From assembly GCA_013339895.1 (NCBI GenBank), contig JABACO010000021.1, forward strand, positions 1,526,441 through 1,590,440: a DNA stretch of 64,000 nt. Direction: 5' to 3'. The stretch comes from Ephydatia muelleri (lineage: Eukaryota > Porifera > Demospongiae > Spongillida > Spongillidae). The notes beneath the pieces are model-generated. The model saw only the letters and a program-made list of their open reading frames with translations. It searched no databases and was not told where the DNA came from. Shown piece by piece: positions 31,506 to 43,795 of this stretch (positions within the stretch are counted from its first letter, which is position 1; the number at the start of each line of letters is the position of its first letter). A program made the position numbers and the translations under genes.

Positions 31506-33290
31506 GTACTGGTCAGGTTGATAGAGCAGTGTAGCTTAATTTGAGAGCAGTGTTAATTACTAAATCTCTGTACAGAGGCATATTACGGTATAAAGATTGT
31601 GAATCTTAATAAATGTGATCCTTATTAATGACATGCATTTGTCAGTGACATCATCTGACCACACCCCTTAGGCTGTGGCTTGTGCTGAAGCTGGAGTGAC
31701 ATTAATCTCTCCATTTGTCGGTCGGATATATGATTGGTACGCAAAGAACACAGGGAAGTCAACTTTTGCACCTGACGATGACCCAGGTGAGATTGAGATT
31801 TGGGGAGGGGGGAGGGGCGGTTGTGGGGTTTTAGGGTCTTCTGTATTTAGCATATTAATGTAATGAGCATTTAGAAAGGTTACTGGTAGATGTACAGTAC
31901 CCCTTCTGGTAGATATACAGTACCCCTTCTGGGCAAAACTGGAAGCCTTACCATGTATTGCACATGTTGAAGAGCTGATAGGCCCCTCTGCTTAAAGTGG
32001 AGTGTCCAACTCGCAACTTGTATTCACATAAATACATTCAGGTCAAACTCCCCACAACCCTGCCTCCTTGCAATGGAGGTAATAGTACTTCCGTTTGTTC
32101 ACAAATATTTTGTGGGGAGACTTCCTTCCTACCTTTTCCCTCCCTCCCTCTCCCTCCTTCCACTAATACATTGAACTACTTGCCTCTGCCACATTCAGGT
32201 GTGATATCAGTGAGGAAGATCTACAACTATTATAAGAAGTTTGGATACAAGACCATTGTCATGGGTGCTTCATTCCGAAACACTGACCAGATTCTGGCTC
32301 TGGCTGGATGCGATAATCTGACCATTTCGTGAGTGTTGGGTGTTGGGTCACTGCGAAAATAATGGAATTAGAGAGGAAGTGAGGGAGGGATGAGGTCCAA
32401 TGTAAGAAGAGGTCATTGCAGCTTCATGAAGGACAGCATAGCATGGATGAAATTATTTTACTGTAACCTTCAACATGTTTAAAAATTTCACTATGGTAAT
32501 GTCCACTGTGATGTCAAGATGATGGTTTGACATTATTGTAAGGCTTTGCTTCATCCACCTTGTAGAAACTAGTCGTGTGTTTGACAGATAGTGAGATGTG
32601 GGTGTTTGACAGATAGTGAGATGTGGGTGTTTGACAGATAGTGAGATGTGGGTGTTTGAACTCCTTGTAGCCCGTCTCTTCTGGAAAAATTGAATAATTC
32701 AACAGATACTGTCACAAAGAAGCTTTGTGCAACACAAGGTATGTGTGTGTATGCGTCTGTATGGGGTATGAGTTGTGTGTGTGTATTTGTGTATGTTGTG
32801 TGTGTGTATTTGTGTATGTTGTGTGTGTGTATTGTGTGTTGTGTGTATTTGTATGTGTTTGTTTGCAAGTGTGTTTATGCATGTATGTGCGCACATGTGC
32901 ATTTATAAACATGTGGCATACTTGCATGTGTGTGATATGTACATGCGCACGTATGTGTGTGTGCATGTGTGTGTGTGTGTATGTGTGTGTATGTGTGTGT
33001 GTATGTGTGTGTGTGTGTGTGTGTGTACATGTGTGTGCATCTATTGTATAATTAGCATCAGAGGTCTCAAGCACTTCTCTGTCACATATTAACTTGAAAT
33101 GATGCACATGCCACCAGCTCAGAGCATGGATCTGGAGAAGGTGACCTTGGATGAGAAGAGTTTCCGTTGGCTAATGAATGAAGATCAGATGGCCACAGAA
33201 AAGTTGTGTGAGGGCATTCGCAAATTTGCAGAGGACTCCGCTAAACTGGAAGCTCTTATAAAAGCAAAGATCCAGATTGCAACAAAGTGA
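26735..33290 (+). CDS. TALDO1: Transaldolase
   Basis: This enzyme of the non-oxidative pentose phosphate pathway moves dihydroxyacetone units between sugar phosphates. Ten exons: 26735-26801, 26858-26981, 29994-30101, 30158-30221, 30694-30761, 31196-31256, 31672-31786, 32199-32328, 32671-32738, 33118-33290. All phases agree and give 325 aa (human 337). Landmarks: [30 protein letters not shown]-like [25 protein letters not shown] (its Lys is the Schiff-base residue of the family), [41 protein letters not shown] and [16 protein letters not shown]. No catalytic residue is missing. Intron 2 is 3 kb and carries a 1.4-kb minisatellite; intron 8 carries a 25-bp triplicate (32573-32657). Confidence 0.96.
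27421..27537. repeat. TG/CG-rich microsatellite
   Basis: A GTGTGCGTGCGTGC-type repeat in transaldolase intron 2. An (ATCAC)n-like stretch follows at 27628-27682 and a poly-C run at 27812-27847. Confidence 0.85.
28290..29696. repeat. 17-bp minisatellite, about 83 copies
   Basis: The unit CCCATGTGTGCAGTGGT repeats for 1.4 kb in transaldolase intron 2. Common variants are TGTGCAG/TGTACAG, GTGGT/GTGAT and CAG/CTG. Because 17 is not a multiple of three and no frame creates a stop, long reading frames (up to about 500 codons) run through on both strands. These are artefacts, not genes. Confidence 0.97.
30225..31110. repeat. Microsatellites in transaldolase introns
   Basis: (TG)n at 30226-30297, poly-G at 30780-30800 and an ACACATGC/ACACACATATGC compound repeat at 30927-31105. 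Further TG/CA tracts lie at 31300-31370, 31468-31503 and 32740-33030. Confidence 0.85.
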
Positions 33291-33900
33291 ACTGTTCTTC
33301 CTTCTTAGTGCGGTACTTACTTATTTGAAGATAGGGTTCAGGAGTAGTTTGTGTGTTGTGTGCATCAATTTTTTTCACAAATGTTACTACATCTTTAATG
33401 TGTATTTAGTTTGGCTTGCCGCTGATGAACTATCTGAGCTAGTAGGTCAGACATCTTATCGTGTAAAACAATCGGTAGCTTTTGGCATGTTGAGTGGCAT
33501 CATTTGTACGAATGGATACACTCAATTCAGTAATTTCTGTTTATTATTGATTTCGATAGTTGTTCCATCTCAGCTCACTGCCACACATAAGCACAGTGCA
33601 GTTCCTAATTGCTCAATAACTGCATATATTAGCAGATTCACATAAACATACACAACTGCTCCACATTTGTATGCACAAATAAGTAACACTCTTAACGTTT
33701 AGTCCACGTACAGAAATTGGTCCACATAAGAGTAGGGGCAACAACACCAGATATAAAGCTATCCTACATCGTTTCTTTCAATTCATATCTCCTGCTTCCA
33801 CATCATAACTTCTCTTTACCTGGGGTACTGTTGTACTTGCTGAGCCTGAAAGTGGGGTGGACCAATGACAATGGTACTCCCCCCCTGTTCAAGCAACCAG

Positions 33901-34190
33901 TCACCTCGTGTTTTCGAGTTTCTGCAATTCGTTTCGCTTCTCTGCAGTTAACTCAATCAGCTTCTCAGCAGAATCTCTGATAATAAAGGGTATGGCATTG
34001 GGGTGTGGTGTGATAAGAGAGAATGGTAGAGGAGGTTTGATGATTAAACTATAAAGGTAAAAAAAAGCATTTGAATATACACTATACATAAATATGACAT
34101 CCTAATTGATGCTCACTTGTAGTAGATAACACGTCCATCGTCATAAATGGATAAGGGTACAGAGTTAAGGTTGGGACATTTGGATTCCAT
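33901..34190 (-). CDS. Small hypothetical protein or 3' exons of a gene
   Basis: Two exons, 34190-34117 and 34048-33901, join through a GTGAGC donor and a TTTATAG acceptor to encode 73 aa. The sequence reads [20 protein letters not shown], then a proline-rich hydrophobic stretch ([20 protein letters not shown]) and an acidic/basic helix ending QKLENTR. It is not recognised. The ATG may be internal, with upstream exons lost. It converges on transaldolase. Confidence 0.35.
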
Positions 34191-34297
34191 TCCAAATCCT
34201 CTTCAATCTCAAGGACTGACATCTCACAGGGGAATGATCCATAGCCCTTTAATAAAGGCATCACGAATGTTGTGAAACCTCAGAGATGTATCAGTGA

Positions 34298-34475
34298 TGC
34301 TAAGAGGATCGGGCAATGCAGTGATAATGTTGGACTCCTGATGCTAAGAGGATCGAGCAATGCAGTGATAATGTTGGAGCTAAGAGGATCGGGCAATGCA
34401 GTGATAATGTTGGAGCTAAGAGGATCGGGCAATGCAGTGATAATGTTGGACTCCTGACGCTAAGAGGATCAGGCA
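34298..34475. repeat. 36-bp tandem repeat next to a perfect hairpin
   Basis: Four to five units of GCTAAGAGGATCGGGCAATG followed by CAGTGATAATGTTGGA, some with a CTCCTGAT insert. The last, truncated unit runs into the hairpin at 34480. Confidence 0.85.
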
Positions 34476-34479
34476 ATGC

Positions 34480-34561
34480 AACGCTATCGACTTCCTATTT
34501 TCAACACTTCATAGTGAAATCGTGTAGTATGAAGTGTTGAAAATAGGAAGTCGATAGCGTT
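34480..34561. repeat. Perfect 34-bp inverted repeat with 14-nt loop
   Basis: Arms 34480-34513 and 34528-34561 are exact reverse complements, beginning AACGCTATCGACTTCC. No short U-run follows, so a simple terminator is unlikely. The arms resemble the ends of a MITE or a hairpin RNA locus. Confidence 0.9.
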
Positions 34562-34711
34562 ATCCGTTGGGAAGTTATAGCGATTCAAACGCGATGCATT
34601 TATATAACATTTTAACCGTGGGAAACTGTCCCATTTTTCAATAAAATAAAATAAATAAATAAAAAGAAATTAAATTCTTCCAGTATACATATGCTGCTAT
34701 GCATGAGCAAT

Positions 34712-35340
34712 CTATAAAATAGAGTAGAGAGGTGCTCCATCATCCATCCCAAGTCCACTCCTCCACTTCACTCCTGAGCCCCTTAGACACAAACTGGTTG
34801 CCCTTATGATAGCAAAGGCCAGTCGGGCCCTAACATATCCACATGTTTGAGAATAGGGCTTTTCCCATTTGTGAGCCAGGTTGGCTGCCATTCTCTTTAG
34901 GAAATGTTCGGCCTCTCTGTGTAGCAAACCATCCACTGACAGCACTTGGTGTAAAGTTACCCCTCCGCTCCACTACAGCCTGCTCATAGACCCTCTTCTT
35001 CTCTTTAGCTCCAGACTCCAGGATGGCTTCAGGTGAACGAGTGCGATGAGAAGGAGCATCAGTGTCAACAACTTTGACATCAAATAGTGCCTCCACCTGA
35101 GGTTGCCATACCCCACGTATCCCCAAGTCCAGTCTTAGCCCACCATCTGCATTCTTAACATCAACCTCTCTGACAACTGGTTCTTTGATGACATGTGTCC
35201 ATACCTGTGATGCTATATCTCCTATGCAGTCTCTGATTTCATTGTGTCTTTGAATGACAAGACCTCCCTTCTTGCAATCAAGGGCATGCTGAAGGGTTAA
35301 GGCAGTACCACAACCATCACATTTAGGAGGTAGACAGGGA
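34712..35340 (-). pseudogene. LINE-type reverse transcriptase C-terminal fragment
   Basis: The minus strand encodes the zinc-knuckle-like and C-terminal part typical of animal non-LTR retrotransposon proteins: LPPKCDGCGTALTLQHALDC, GGLRLDLGIRGVWQPQVEAL, FDVKVVDTDAPSH, then VDGLLHREAEHFLKRMAANL and GYVRARLAFAIIRATSLCLR. A one-base frameshift near 34937 separates the two halves. No RT catalytic domain is present here. Confidence 0.82.
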
Positions 35341-35814
35341 GGATTTATATACGCGATTACACACTAACTGCGTAACTGAGATAATGGCGTCGATTACTAT
35401 TTGATGCACGGAGATGGACATTAGGTTGTTAATTAGAATACGTATGTATATTACGGTACAATTCTTGTCTGGGTCCCTTAGGAGCCCATTAAAATGTGGT
35501 TAATGTTCTAATCCCTATTTTGTGAAGATGCGTTTTAATAGTGAGGTCAGTAGCTAGGGCAATCCTGTCCAGAAGATGCAGTGTTCCAGGTTAACTTAAT
35601 TAAAAATAGTGCAGGTTTAGAGTTGAACTGTAGGCCTACATGCAGTACATACATGAAGCTCCTAGGTGTTTAGTCTAATGTTTTGTAATAACTAATACTG
35701 CTGCTGTTTTCCGTGTATGCTTGTAATATCATAAATAATAAAAGGACAATACACAAGAAACTACTCTACAATCGTTTCCTCTGGGTGGTCTTCTTTATTT
35801 CAGCTTTAGACTGT

Positions 35815-36140
35815 GGCTTACCCTTAGTTAAGCCCGGCCCACTTTGGAAGGATTGAAGCAAATGTTGGCTAAGCCCAAGGTTCGGAAGGAACCAGTGACG
35901 GCCAATATATTGAAGGCCATGGTGGAGGCTGCTGGGCCAGAGCCACTTTTGTCTAAAGCCAGGTTGCTGGCTGTATGTTTGGTGGTATTTGCGGTTTTTT
36001 TTTTTTTTTTTTTTTTGCGTTGCAATGAGCTAATAAAGCTCAATTCAGTGTTCTGATATCACCTTCAATGCTGAAGCCATTGTGATCAATGTGCAGTCCA
36101 GTAAGACGGACCAATACCGGGAGAGTGCGTCCTGCACACA
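35815..36140 (+). pseudogene. Tyrosine recombinase fragment (DIRS/Crypton-like)
   Basis: The frame reads KVRKEPVTANILKAMVEAAG, LLSKARLLAVCLVVFA, then a poly-T interruption, LRCNELIKL and, after a frame change, FNAEAIVINVQSSKTDQYRE. This is the core of the integrase/recombinase domain seen in transposon-borne tyrosine recombinases of marine invertebrates. The poly-T insertion and frame change show it is dead. Recognition is from memory. Confidence 0.65.
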
Positions 36141-36581
36141 CTGGGTCAGTAACATGCCCTGTGAGCATGATGGAAAGCCCCTTATTTCCCCCCCTTTAGG
36201 CTTTCATGCTTCCCCTGGCGTACCCTCTTCCTATTGATTATTCATGTTGGACCCCCTCCTCTCTTAAAAGAATTTCTGTATCCGCCTCTGAAGGCCATGC
36301 TATTCCCACACTGACGCTTAAACCTACACACGATAAAAAATAAATACAAAATCATGTTTAAACGTGTGAATCTCCTCCTTATCCGTGAACATGTCTTTTT
36401 GCCATTAAAAAAATTTGCTTAGGAGTATAACTTTCTTTCCAGAAATGTTGAAAAGGTTACAGTTTAAACACGAGCCTTCTGTTGGGGTGGGGGGAGGGGA
36501 TTAATAGTGGTACTTAATGGTAGCAATATTGGTACATATGTGTGGTACTGATATGTGTTTATTTGTTTTCTGTACCATTAG

Positions 36582-37042
36582 GACAATACCGCTATGAAGG
36601 GTGTCAAGAAACATTTACACGACGCTACAACCTTGATCGACATCTTGCTAGGCCAGCTCATAAAAACTATGCTGAAAGCCTTGTGGATACACCATCTGAG
36701 GTACTATTAATAATTGATGAATGCTTTGATGTATTATTATGATACATACAAAGCAGAATAACTATTTTGAGGAGGAATTTTCATATACAGCACCAGAAAT
36801 AGATGAAGATGAATATGGTTTGGGTGTACCTTTGTAAAGTGTGATATATTCACTTACCTGTATGTAGACACAACTGAGCCAGATGATAAGGTCACTGTCC
36901 CTGAAGTAGATCCGCTTTATGATGAATTGGACAAAGGTAATACATATAGGTTCAATGATTATGACAATTTATGTACCCAGTCACTTCAGATTTGGACATG
37001 TATTTGGATATGGAAGAGCATATCAATGAAGATTGGCATTAA
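36582..37042 (+). CDS. Acidic protein with degenerate C2H2 finger, 3' exons
   Basis: Four exons join in phase: 36582-36700, 36757-36817, 36868-36936, 36990-37042. They encode QYRYEGCQETFTRRYNLDRH, LARPAHKNYAES, then a strongly acidic tail (EEEFSYTAPEIDEDEY, KVTVPEVDPLYDELDK, YLDMEEHINEDWH). The first segment looks like a C2H2 zinc finger whose first Cys is Tyr. Clean splice sites over four exons argue for a real gene. I could not find its 5' end, and recombinase debris lies just upstream. Confidence 0.5.
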
Positions 37043-37279
37043 GGTACATGTAAGTGTGAATCTTATAAACCTGAACTAGTTTCTTGTATAGTGTAGAGAA
37101 AATGCACAAGTTATCTCCACCGGGTCTGTACTGCATAAACACATGTACAAATATGCAAAATGCATTCAACTTAGTGTCATAGGCTGCCGTCCTAAGGCAA
37201 TGTGCTCCACCCACTTCCCTGAGCTCTTGCCATGATCTCCTGGTGCTACTCACAGCACCAAATACCTCTAGCATCCAAT

Positions 37280-37575
37280 GGGCCAGCTGATGTTGACTTC
37301 AGTTGTTCAGTAGGGCAATCTCTTGGGCCCACTGCTATTCGCACTGGTTCTTCACAGCACCATTGTAGAAATACCTGAAGATCCATTATGTGAGCCACTG
37401 CAGTCAAACATCTGGTATCTTGATGATGGAGTTCTGCCAGGACCAAGGGCAGCACTGTCAAGGGCAGCACTGTCAAGGGCAATAGATATCGGAACAGCTT
37501 CTTAAATGGGCTACACATAAACTTCAATAAATGCAACCTACTTAGTATGCAGTATACTCTTCATTGCTAAGCACC
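37280..37575 (+). pseudogene. LINE reverse transcriptase core fragment
   Basis: The plus frame reads GPLLFALVLHSTIVEIPED, then SNIWYLDDGVLPGP. YLDDG stands for the catalytic F/YxDD box. Beyond a frame change, HINFNKCNLL continues the family. Both ends are cut. Confidence 0.72.
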
Positions 37576-38974
37576 AGATTGTGAGATTCTTTGGTCCTCC
37601 TTTTGGCAGCCTTGATTTGCACTGTTTTCATCAAAAACAAGCGGAAGGAAGTCAACCATTTACTATCTCTTCTGTGTGAGCTATGTGACCCTCAGCGGTT
37701 GCTCGTCTCAGGTCATGTGCTTCCTTCTGCAAACTGGCACATCTAGCTCATTCAATTCCACCCACTTCTGCATCGTTAACGTCTTAGTGTGGAAAATACT
37801 TTATGTCTGATTCTGAGCGGGGGACTGTGCACCAAAACTGAAATCCGCGTGCTAGAAGTTTTAAGAAGGGAGGGACAAATTTTAATAGAAGCACCGAACT
37901 GAATCGACTTTCATCACCACTGCCGCATGAAGTGATTTTTTATTGGTTTGTTTGATGTGGGGTTTTAGTATTTAAAATCCCAGTGTCATTAAACCTTAGG
38001 CCTTTGTAGACCGTAGTTTGTCCAAGAAATTAATTTGTTCAACGTCACATTCACTTCGTTGCATGTACTGATATATGAGTAACTAAATAACAGATGGCAG
38101 GTTACACACATAGAACTAGCTCGTTGACGAATAGAATTAATGCTGCATGAGAGCCCCACATTTTCTAGAGTAGCTATGGGCTAAATGCGTAATAGCAGTC
38201 CCAGTTATTTTAACTTCGTCATCGGTGATACGATCGAAGGTCGATCGACGTCCGATCGTCTTCGCTGCGTTCTCCAACGATCGCTGCGAATGATGGACAC
38301 ATGCACACAACACATATACGTACACATGCATATATACACACGCACACATACACATAGGGGCAGTGTAACCCCACCATAAAAGTTGGCAAGTCGACTCATG
38401 TGCCTTAGAAGACCCGGCACGAATTCCTAATTAACCTCTCGATTATAACAAACATATGCAACTATTGCATACCTCTAATCTGATTGGTTCCCCAAAATTC
38501 TATTGGCATGTCAGCTGAAAACACAGAGACACAAAGGTCTACAGTAGCATGTGTTTGCCAAATAGAGTTTAATACATTGCATGTCCAGAAATTGTGGACA
38601 TCAGTGCATAACTCGGCTTAGAATTGGGATTTAAAAATTCTGATTTCACCGTTAAACTCACCAGACACTTTAGAGATTTATCACGTTATTAAAACAGCTA
38701 ATTAATTTTAAAATATGTATTATTGTTTTCGCCTTTTAATTAATTAATTGTACGTCTGTAGGGTAGGGAAGTTAGGTGAGGCCATTGCTTTTACATAAAT
38801 CGTGCCTATCGTCGATTTTAGCGATCTAACCATACGCATGCGCGTCAGTCATACGCGTTAGATTGTAACTCGTGCCCCTGCCTTCCAGAGGTCACATGAA
38901 CGGTTATTTAACTATGTTATTTTTACGGCCGGATATCGTATGTGCATGCGTCCTGACTCAACTACTACTAACTG

Positions 38975-40124
38975 CAGGCCCGGCGCACTCTGTCCAAAGT
39001 TGGTGCGGCCAATTATTAAATATTAGTATGGGCGTGGCCCCATGCAAAGTGCGCGCGGGTTGAAGTTTTCTTTCGAAGCACATGCCCGGCCCGTGTTGAT
39101 GAAATACATGTAAGATGCAATAACAGAATCATATGTAACCGGACAATGCAAACATGGGTGTGGCAAAAGCAAATTAACTGATCAAGATTGAAGCTCTTTA
39201 AGTATCAGGGGACTTTGGGTATCATTATCATGGATTGCCAAATACCTTTGTCCTATGCTGCGAACTGCTAACAAATTCGTCTGCGATGTTCTCCAGCTTG
39301 ATGGTGTCAGTGAGAGCTTTGTGAACGTGTAACACGCACCATTAGGTGATTTAATCTTACCTGGCTCATTGTGCTGCGTCGATAGCTTTTAATCCTACGG
39401 AGCGCGCTAAATGTATATACGTTCGGAAGTTGCATTTGTAGCGTCATCACTAGCAATTAGCTTCATTACTGTACAAACTTCAGACAGAAGTTGTTTTTGA
39501 GATGCTGCGGTGTTAAAGTGCAAGTGCACTTAATGATGTCCAAAATTGTCGGCGGAATTTGAACTGTTGAATAATTCCTTGCAAAAAATAGACAACTGAT
39601 AGCGTAATAGCTGGATGGAGGTCATCTTTAATGACTTTATAAAATGTGCAGACAAACTCAAAATCTTTCTGGACTTCATCTTCCGTTCTTTAAATCCCTT
39701 CACGCAGATGTGGTAGTATGATAAGTCCTTACCTTTGACCCATGTCTTAAACCATGCAATGCAATTAACCCTGAAACAATCGCAAGACAGGATTTTTTTT
39801 CTCCAGAACGCTTAGGGAACGTCAGGCCCATAGGGTGGTGCGGGATGTCGAGGATCTGAGGCAGATCATTTATTGAGAGCCCATAGTTGCACAGCAGGAA
39901 ATTCATTCAATGGTTAAGTTAAGTACGACTATGAATTAATGTAATTATAATAATGCGAGACTAACACGTTCAAATAGTTATCAGTAGACGATCGATAATT
40001 ACAATGGTTAAAGAATAAATGCACTATGGACATCAGACACGCCCACATATTAGACACGCCCATTTTGGGACCGAAAGTTGGTGCGGCCAAAGCCGCACCA
40101 ACCGCACCGTGTGCGCCGGGCCTG
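38975..40124. mobile_element. Degenerate hAT-like element, copy A
   Basis: Terminal inverted repeats CAGGCCCGGCGCAC (left) and GTGCGCCGGGCCTG (right) are followed inward by related GTTGGTGCGGC sequence. The interior shares long blocks with copy B at 56171-56954 (for example ATTATTAAATATTAGTATGG and AACTTCAGACAGAAGTTGTT), which includes a hAT dimerisation region. No intact reading frame remains. Flanks ACTAACTG and TTAAACTG match at only five of eight positions, so the target duplication is uncertain. Confidence 0.78.
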
Positions 40125-41905
40125 TTAAACTGGCGTGTGAACAGTTCTTCTCTTGACGGCAGACGGTGCGCTCCTTTTGGATTTCATTACACAAGGACCA
40201 TCGTACGAGCCGTTTACTAAAGTCGAGAAAGGTTGTTTTCCCAATTAATATTACTCTAGTATCTATGGTTTTCCTAATAGTTGTTAGAATTATAATTGCT
40301 GGAATCATATCATATAGGTGGCTTTCGTTCTTTTGGGTATAGTACTAGTATAAGTTAACTTAGATAACCACCCTCCACTTTGCACCTTGTCGCTAATAGT
40401 TCATAACCCTATCTGTTCTGTGGCGTCACTAATCTGTTGTATCCATTCTGTTGCAGTTTGTGTCCGCCAAACTTTCCTGCACTCCCGGCATATACGCTAC
40501 GTAGGGAGATATACGAGGGTCTGGGTACATCAAGTTGGTGGTCAGCATCACCCTCAAGCAAGCTACAAACCAGAGCCTCAAAAGGAACGGGCTGCTAAAA
40601 GACAACGATATTGGCAGAGTCCTGAACATGCTCATTCAGCGAAAAATTAAGGCCACTCAAAGGTGTGTCGTACATGTACACAAAGCTACCAACTCTTACT
40701 ACATTTGTACATGGTGTGATGTGGGCGTGCATTATGCAATCACGGGACTACATGTATATACAGGTACTGGTACTTCTTGTGGGAGCTTATAGGGATCAGA
40801 TGTGTATCTGTATTGTTAGAAATACCCTAATGTTCATACAATTAGGGTCGACTATCTTTGGTCAATAGTAACTATGAGGCAATAGTGATATCAAAAGCAA
40901 GGGGAAAAGGGTTAATGATAAGGAAAAACGGAGTAGTCCTATATTTAGAGTGTAGCACACATTGTAGAACATTACGTTGTTCATGTGTTCATACTACCCT
41001 TGTTCCCTTCTATTTTTACACCACCTTTGCCTTTAAGTTCTATATCCCACCAAGTTTCTCATAGAGAATATTTTTACTTGTGTAACTGCACTGTGGATCT
41101 GGGGATCCTCCCCAAATGCTAATTTCACTAAGCAATGTTATCAGTCAATCAGAAATGATGTGAAGGACCCATTAAATATCTAATTTATGAGACAACAGTA
41201 CAAACGCACACAATACACTATGTATGTGTGCAGGTGGAGGAGGAAGGAGAGGTGGTGCTAGATGATGAGGATGAGGGAGGAGTGGTGCAGGTATCTGGTT
41301 GTGTTGTATTCCTCTAAGATCTTACAGCCTGAATGCCTCCATGGAGCCAGTATTCATCATTGTGCTTGGTGTAATGCCTTTTTGATGTAGCATACTTTCA
41401 TAAGCAGTCAATCCTGGCTTCTGTTCTGATAATGTCCATGGAGGCAATCCATTTATTGCTAGAAAAGTACGCCCTCTTTGCATTGTCGTTGTGTTTTTCT
41501 ACACCTAAGCATATAAAAAAATTGCATTGCAGTTTCCATTCAGAATCACCCATCAATTGATATACACACCTTGGCCTGAAAACTTTCGTAGATTACCATA
41601 CCGCCTAATGCACTCTGGTACATGGTATACCATACAGTGCATGTATGGTGTAACATGACTCTTTTCATAACCTCCTGCAGGTATATTGACAGGAAGCTAT
41701 CAATCCATTGCTTTGCCTAATAGAAAATATAATCAGTAACAGTTCTCAGTACTACCTACACCTTAACGTTCTGGTGTATAGTGTCAGGATGAATTGGCAC
41801 TTCAGCAGATAAGGTGTTGCAAAGCTCTTGAAAGTCCTGCCATCCATGTTAATGAACCACATTACTGATCAGTCAGGCCTTCTGCTTACCTTCAAATCCC
41901 AAATG
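40125..41905. other. Region without a secure gene, possible isolated exons
   Basis: An acceptor-donor bounded segment at 41233-41289 encodes VEEEGEVVLDDEDEGGVVQ, and 40535-40662 encodes LKQATNQSLKRNGLLKDND in an open frame. I could not join them into a gene. The rest is AT-rich and featureless. Confidence 0.3.
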
Positions 41906-42913
41906 CCTTTGATATGGTCTCATAGTCTTCACAACCTTTGACGACAGCTATTGTGTGGTTGCCTGCATGTTCAGAAACAAATTACTTATTTTGAGGGGGA
42001 AAGGATGCAGATATTGAGCATTACAATGTTGTACACAGATCTACATGTATGCATCCCTCCTTGGCAAGCTAGTGTGTAGTTACTGTTGGTTTGGGTCAAA
42101 TATGTGGCATGTAGTGACTGCATGCTATATAACTTGACTGTGGGCAGCCAAATTATTCATTGCCTATTGTCTCTGTAATTAATGTTTTTACAGCAGTTAG
42201 CAATCACCATGCATCTATTACATGTAAGGTTTTCTAACTGTCCACTCTTTCCACATACACGCATGCACACACACACACACACACACGCACACACACACAC
42301 ACTTACCAGTTCCTGATAAATATCTGCCTTGCGGGACTACGATACAAGACAAGATCATCATGTTGCTCGTCCTTGAGAATTTAGCACCATCACCACTGAA
42401 TTTTACAGGAATCTTCCCACCAAGCTGGAACAAAGTTGGACATTCCCCAAGCTGCAAATGAATGCAAAGATATACAATATGGGACAGTGTCCAGCATAAT
42501 CACCCTTCTGAGTAGTATTTCAAGTTTTCAATTTTTTTATTTTTTTTTCATAAGCCTCTATCAAGTTACATGTATTCTTACACATCCAAAATTGGACTAT
42601 CCATCATAAAGTGATATTGGGCACTGAATTTATAGTTACCCATACATTTCCATGTGCGCATTACTTTTCTTTTTGCTAGACACACTGTCCATATATTACT
42701 GATATTTGTAAAAACACTAACCAGTCTAGTTATCTCCTCCTGAATTGCCATTTCAACATGCCTATAAGACCCATCAAACGTTGGGATACTAAATAGTTTC
42801 ACTGTTTTTTTGAGCTCCGATCTAGCAGCTTTAACTTTGCTTGCTCTTGGAAGGCTATCGCATTTCATTGAGAGCGCTTGGTAAAATGCATCGCTCACAA
42901 CGTACTTATCCAA
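41906..42913 (-). pseudogene. Transposase-like gene remnant with SGDGAKFSR motif
   Basis: Exon-like blocks on the minus strand read KYVVSDAFYQALSMKCDSLP, RASKVKAARSELKKTVKLFS, then GGKIPVKFSGDGAKFSRTSN, MMILSCIVVPQGRYLSGT and NHTIAVVKGCEDYETISKAF, separated by GT-AG introns. The last block hits a TGA. I recall similar proteins as a large multicopy family in sponges and cnidarians, probably transposon-related. No complete catalytic domain is visible. Confidence 0.5.
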
Positions 42914-42984
42914 TAAATACAGGACTTCTAGTTCTCTCCTTTCTTCTCTTTGTGTGCATCCGAATCAAAAGAGAAATGCGAACA

Positions 42985-43641
42985 CTCTTACCGGATGCAG
43001 TGTGCAGTGTGCACACACAGGCATGTGCTGAATACCTTGTACTTTGGCAAGGCTATTCTAAGGAAGAGTGTTCATGGCTGGTGGAAGACGCCATGACGTT
43101 TGATGCAGACCAGTAAGGGTGTGCCTAATGCATTGTCCCACATACACCCCCCTCCCCCCTCCATGTAGAAATTAAGTAGCTCAGTGTGGTCAAATTAATA
43201 TCATGTGATTCTACTGCATCTCAACATCCCATTGCAGATGCTACACCCACCCTGAACCACCTCTTCGTGCACTCCTGAATAATGTTTCAACATTTTTAGC
43301 TTACGTATCTGCATCACTAAAATGTGGAGTTAATCGTTCCTTTAAGTTTACAGTACCATTTAGAATAGACGTTTACATGTTTTCGTTTGGTCGGAAAGGA
43401 AAGGACCCTCTGAGGCATGGATTAGGGCGCTGGTATGAAAATGAAGATTTCAATACTGAATACTTTCCTTCCTGGTCCAAGTGTCATGATAAGTGATGGA
43501 TGCACCATTGACTTCCCTATTCGCTTACACAGTAAGTTAAAATGGTCATCTTTTATCAAGCAAGATGATGGAACAGTAATGCCCAAGGCAAGGAGCTTTG
43601 AGGAAGTTTTAGTAGTAAACCTAGTTAAAAAAAGATGTTAG
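42985..43641 (+). pseudogene. Chromodomain-containing, transposon-type gene fragment
   Basis: The first block encodes AEYLVLWQGYSKEECSWLVE, a clear chromodomain core (YLVxWxGY...W). After an intron (acceptor near 43238) the frame continues YTHPEPPLRALLNN, FRIDVYMFSFGRKGKDPLRH and WYENEDFNTEYF. A frame change then leads to SDGCTIDFPIRLHSKLKWSS. The frameshift indicates decay. Confidence 0.5.
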
Positions 43642-43687
43642 GAACATGCTCATGGTTCTCAGAACTCAATAACCATTTGTTTCTTTC

Positions 43688-43795
43688 CATCACTGTCCTC
43701 TCCTTCCCATCACTGTCCCCTCCTTCCCATCACTGTCCCCTCCTTCCCATCACTGTCCCCTGTTTCCCATCACTGTCCCCTCCTCCCCATCACAG
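43688..43795. repeat. 20-bp tandem repeat, first orientation
   Basis: About five units of TTCCCATCACTGTCCCCTCC. The same unit in reverse complement forms a longer array at 44310-44616. Confidence 0.9.

Noticed and set aside
38975-40124. Functional hAT transposase in copy A
   Set aside because: The region matching the dimerisation domain is broken and no long frame remains.
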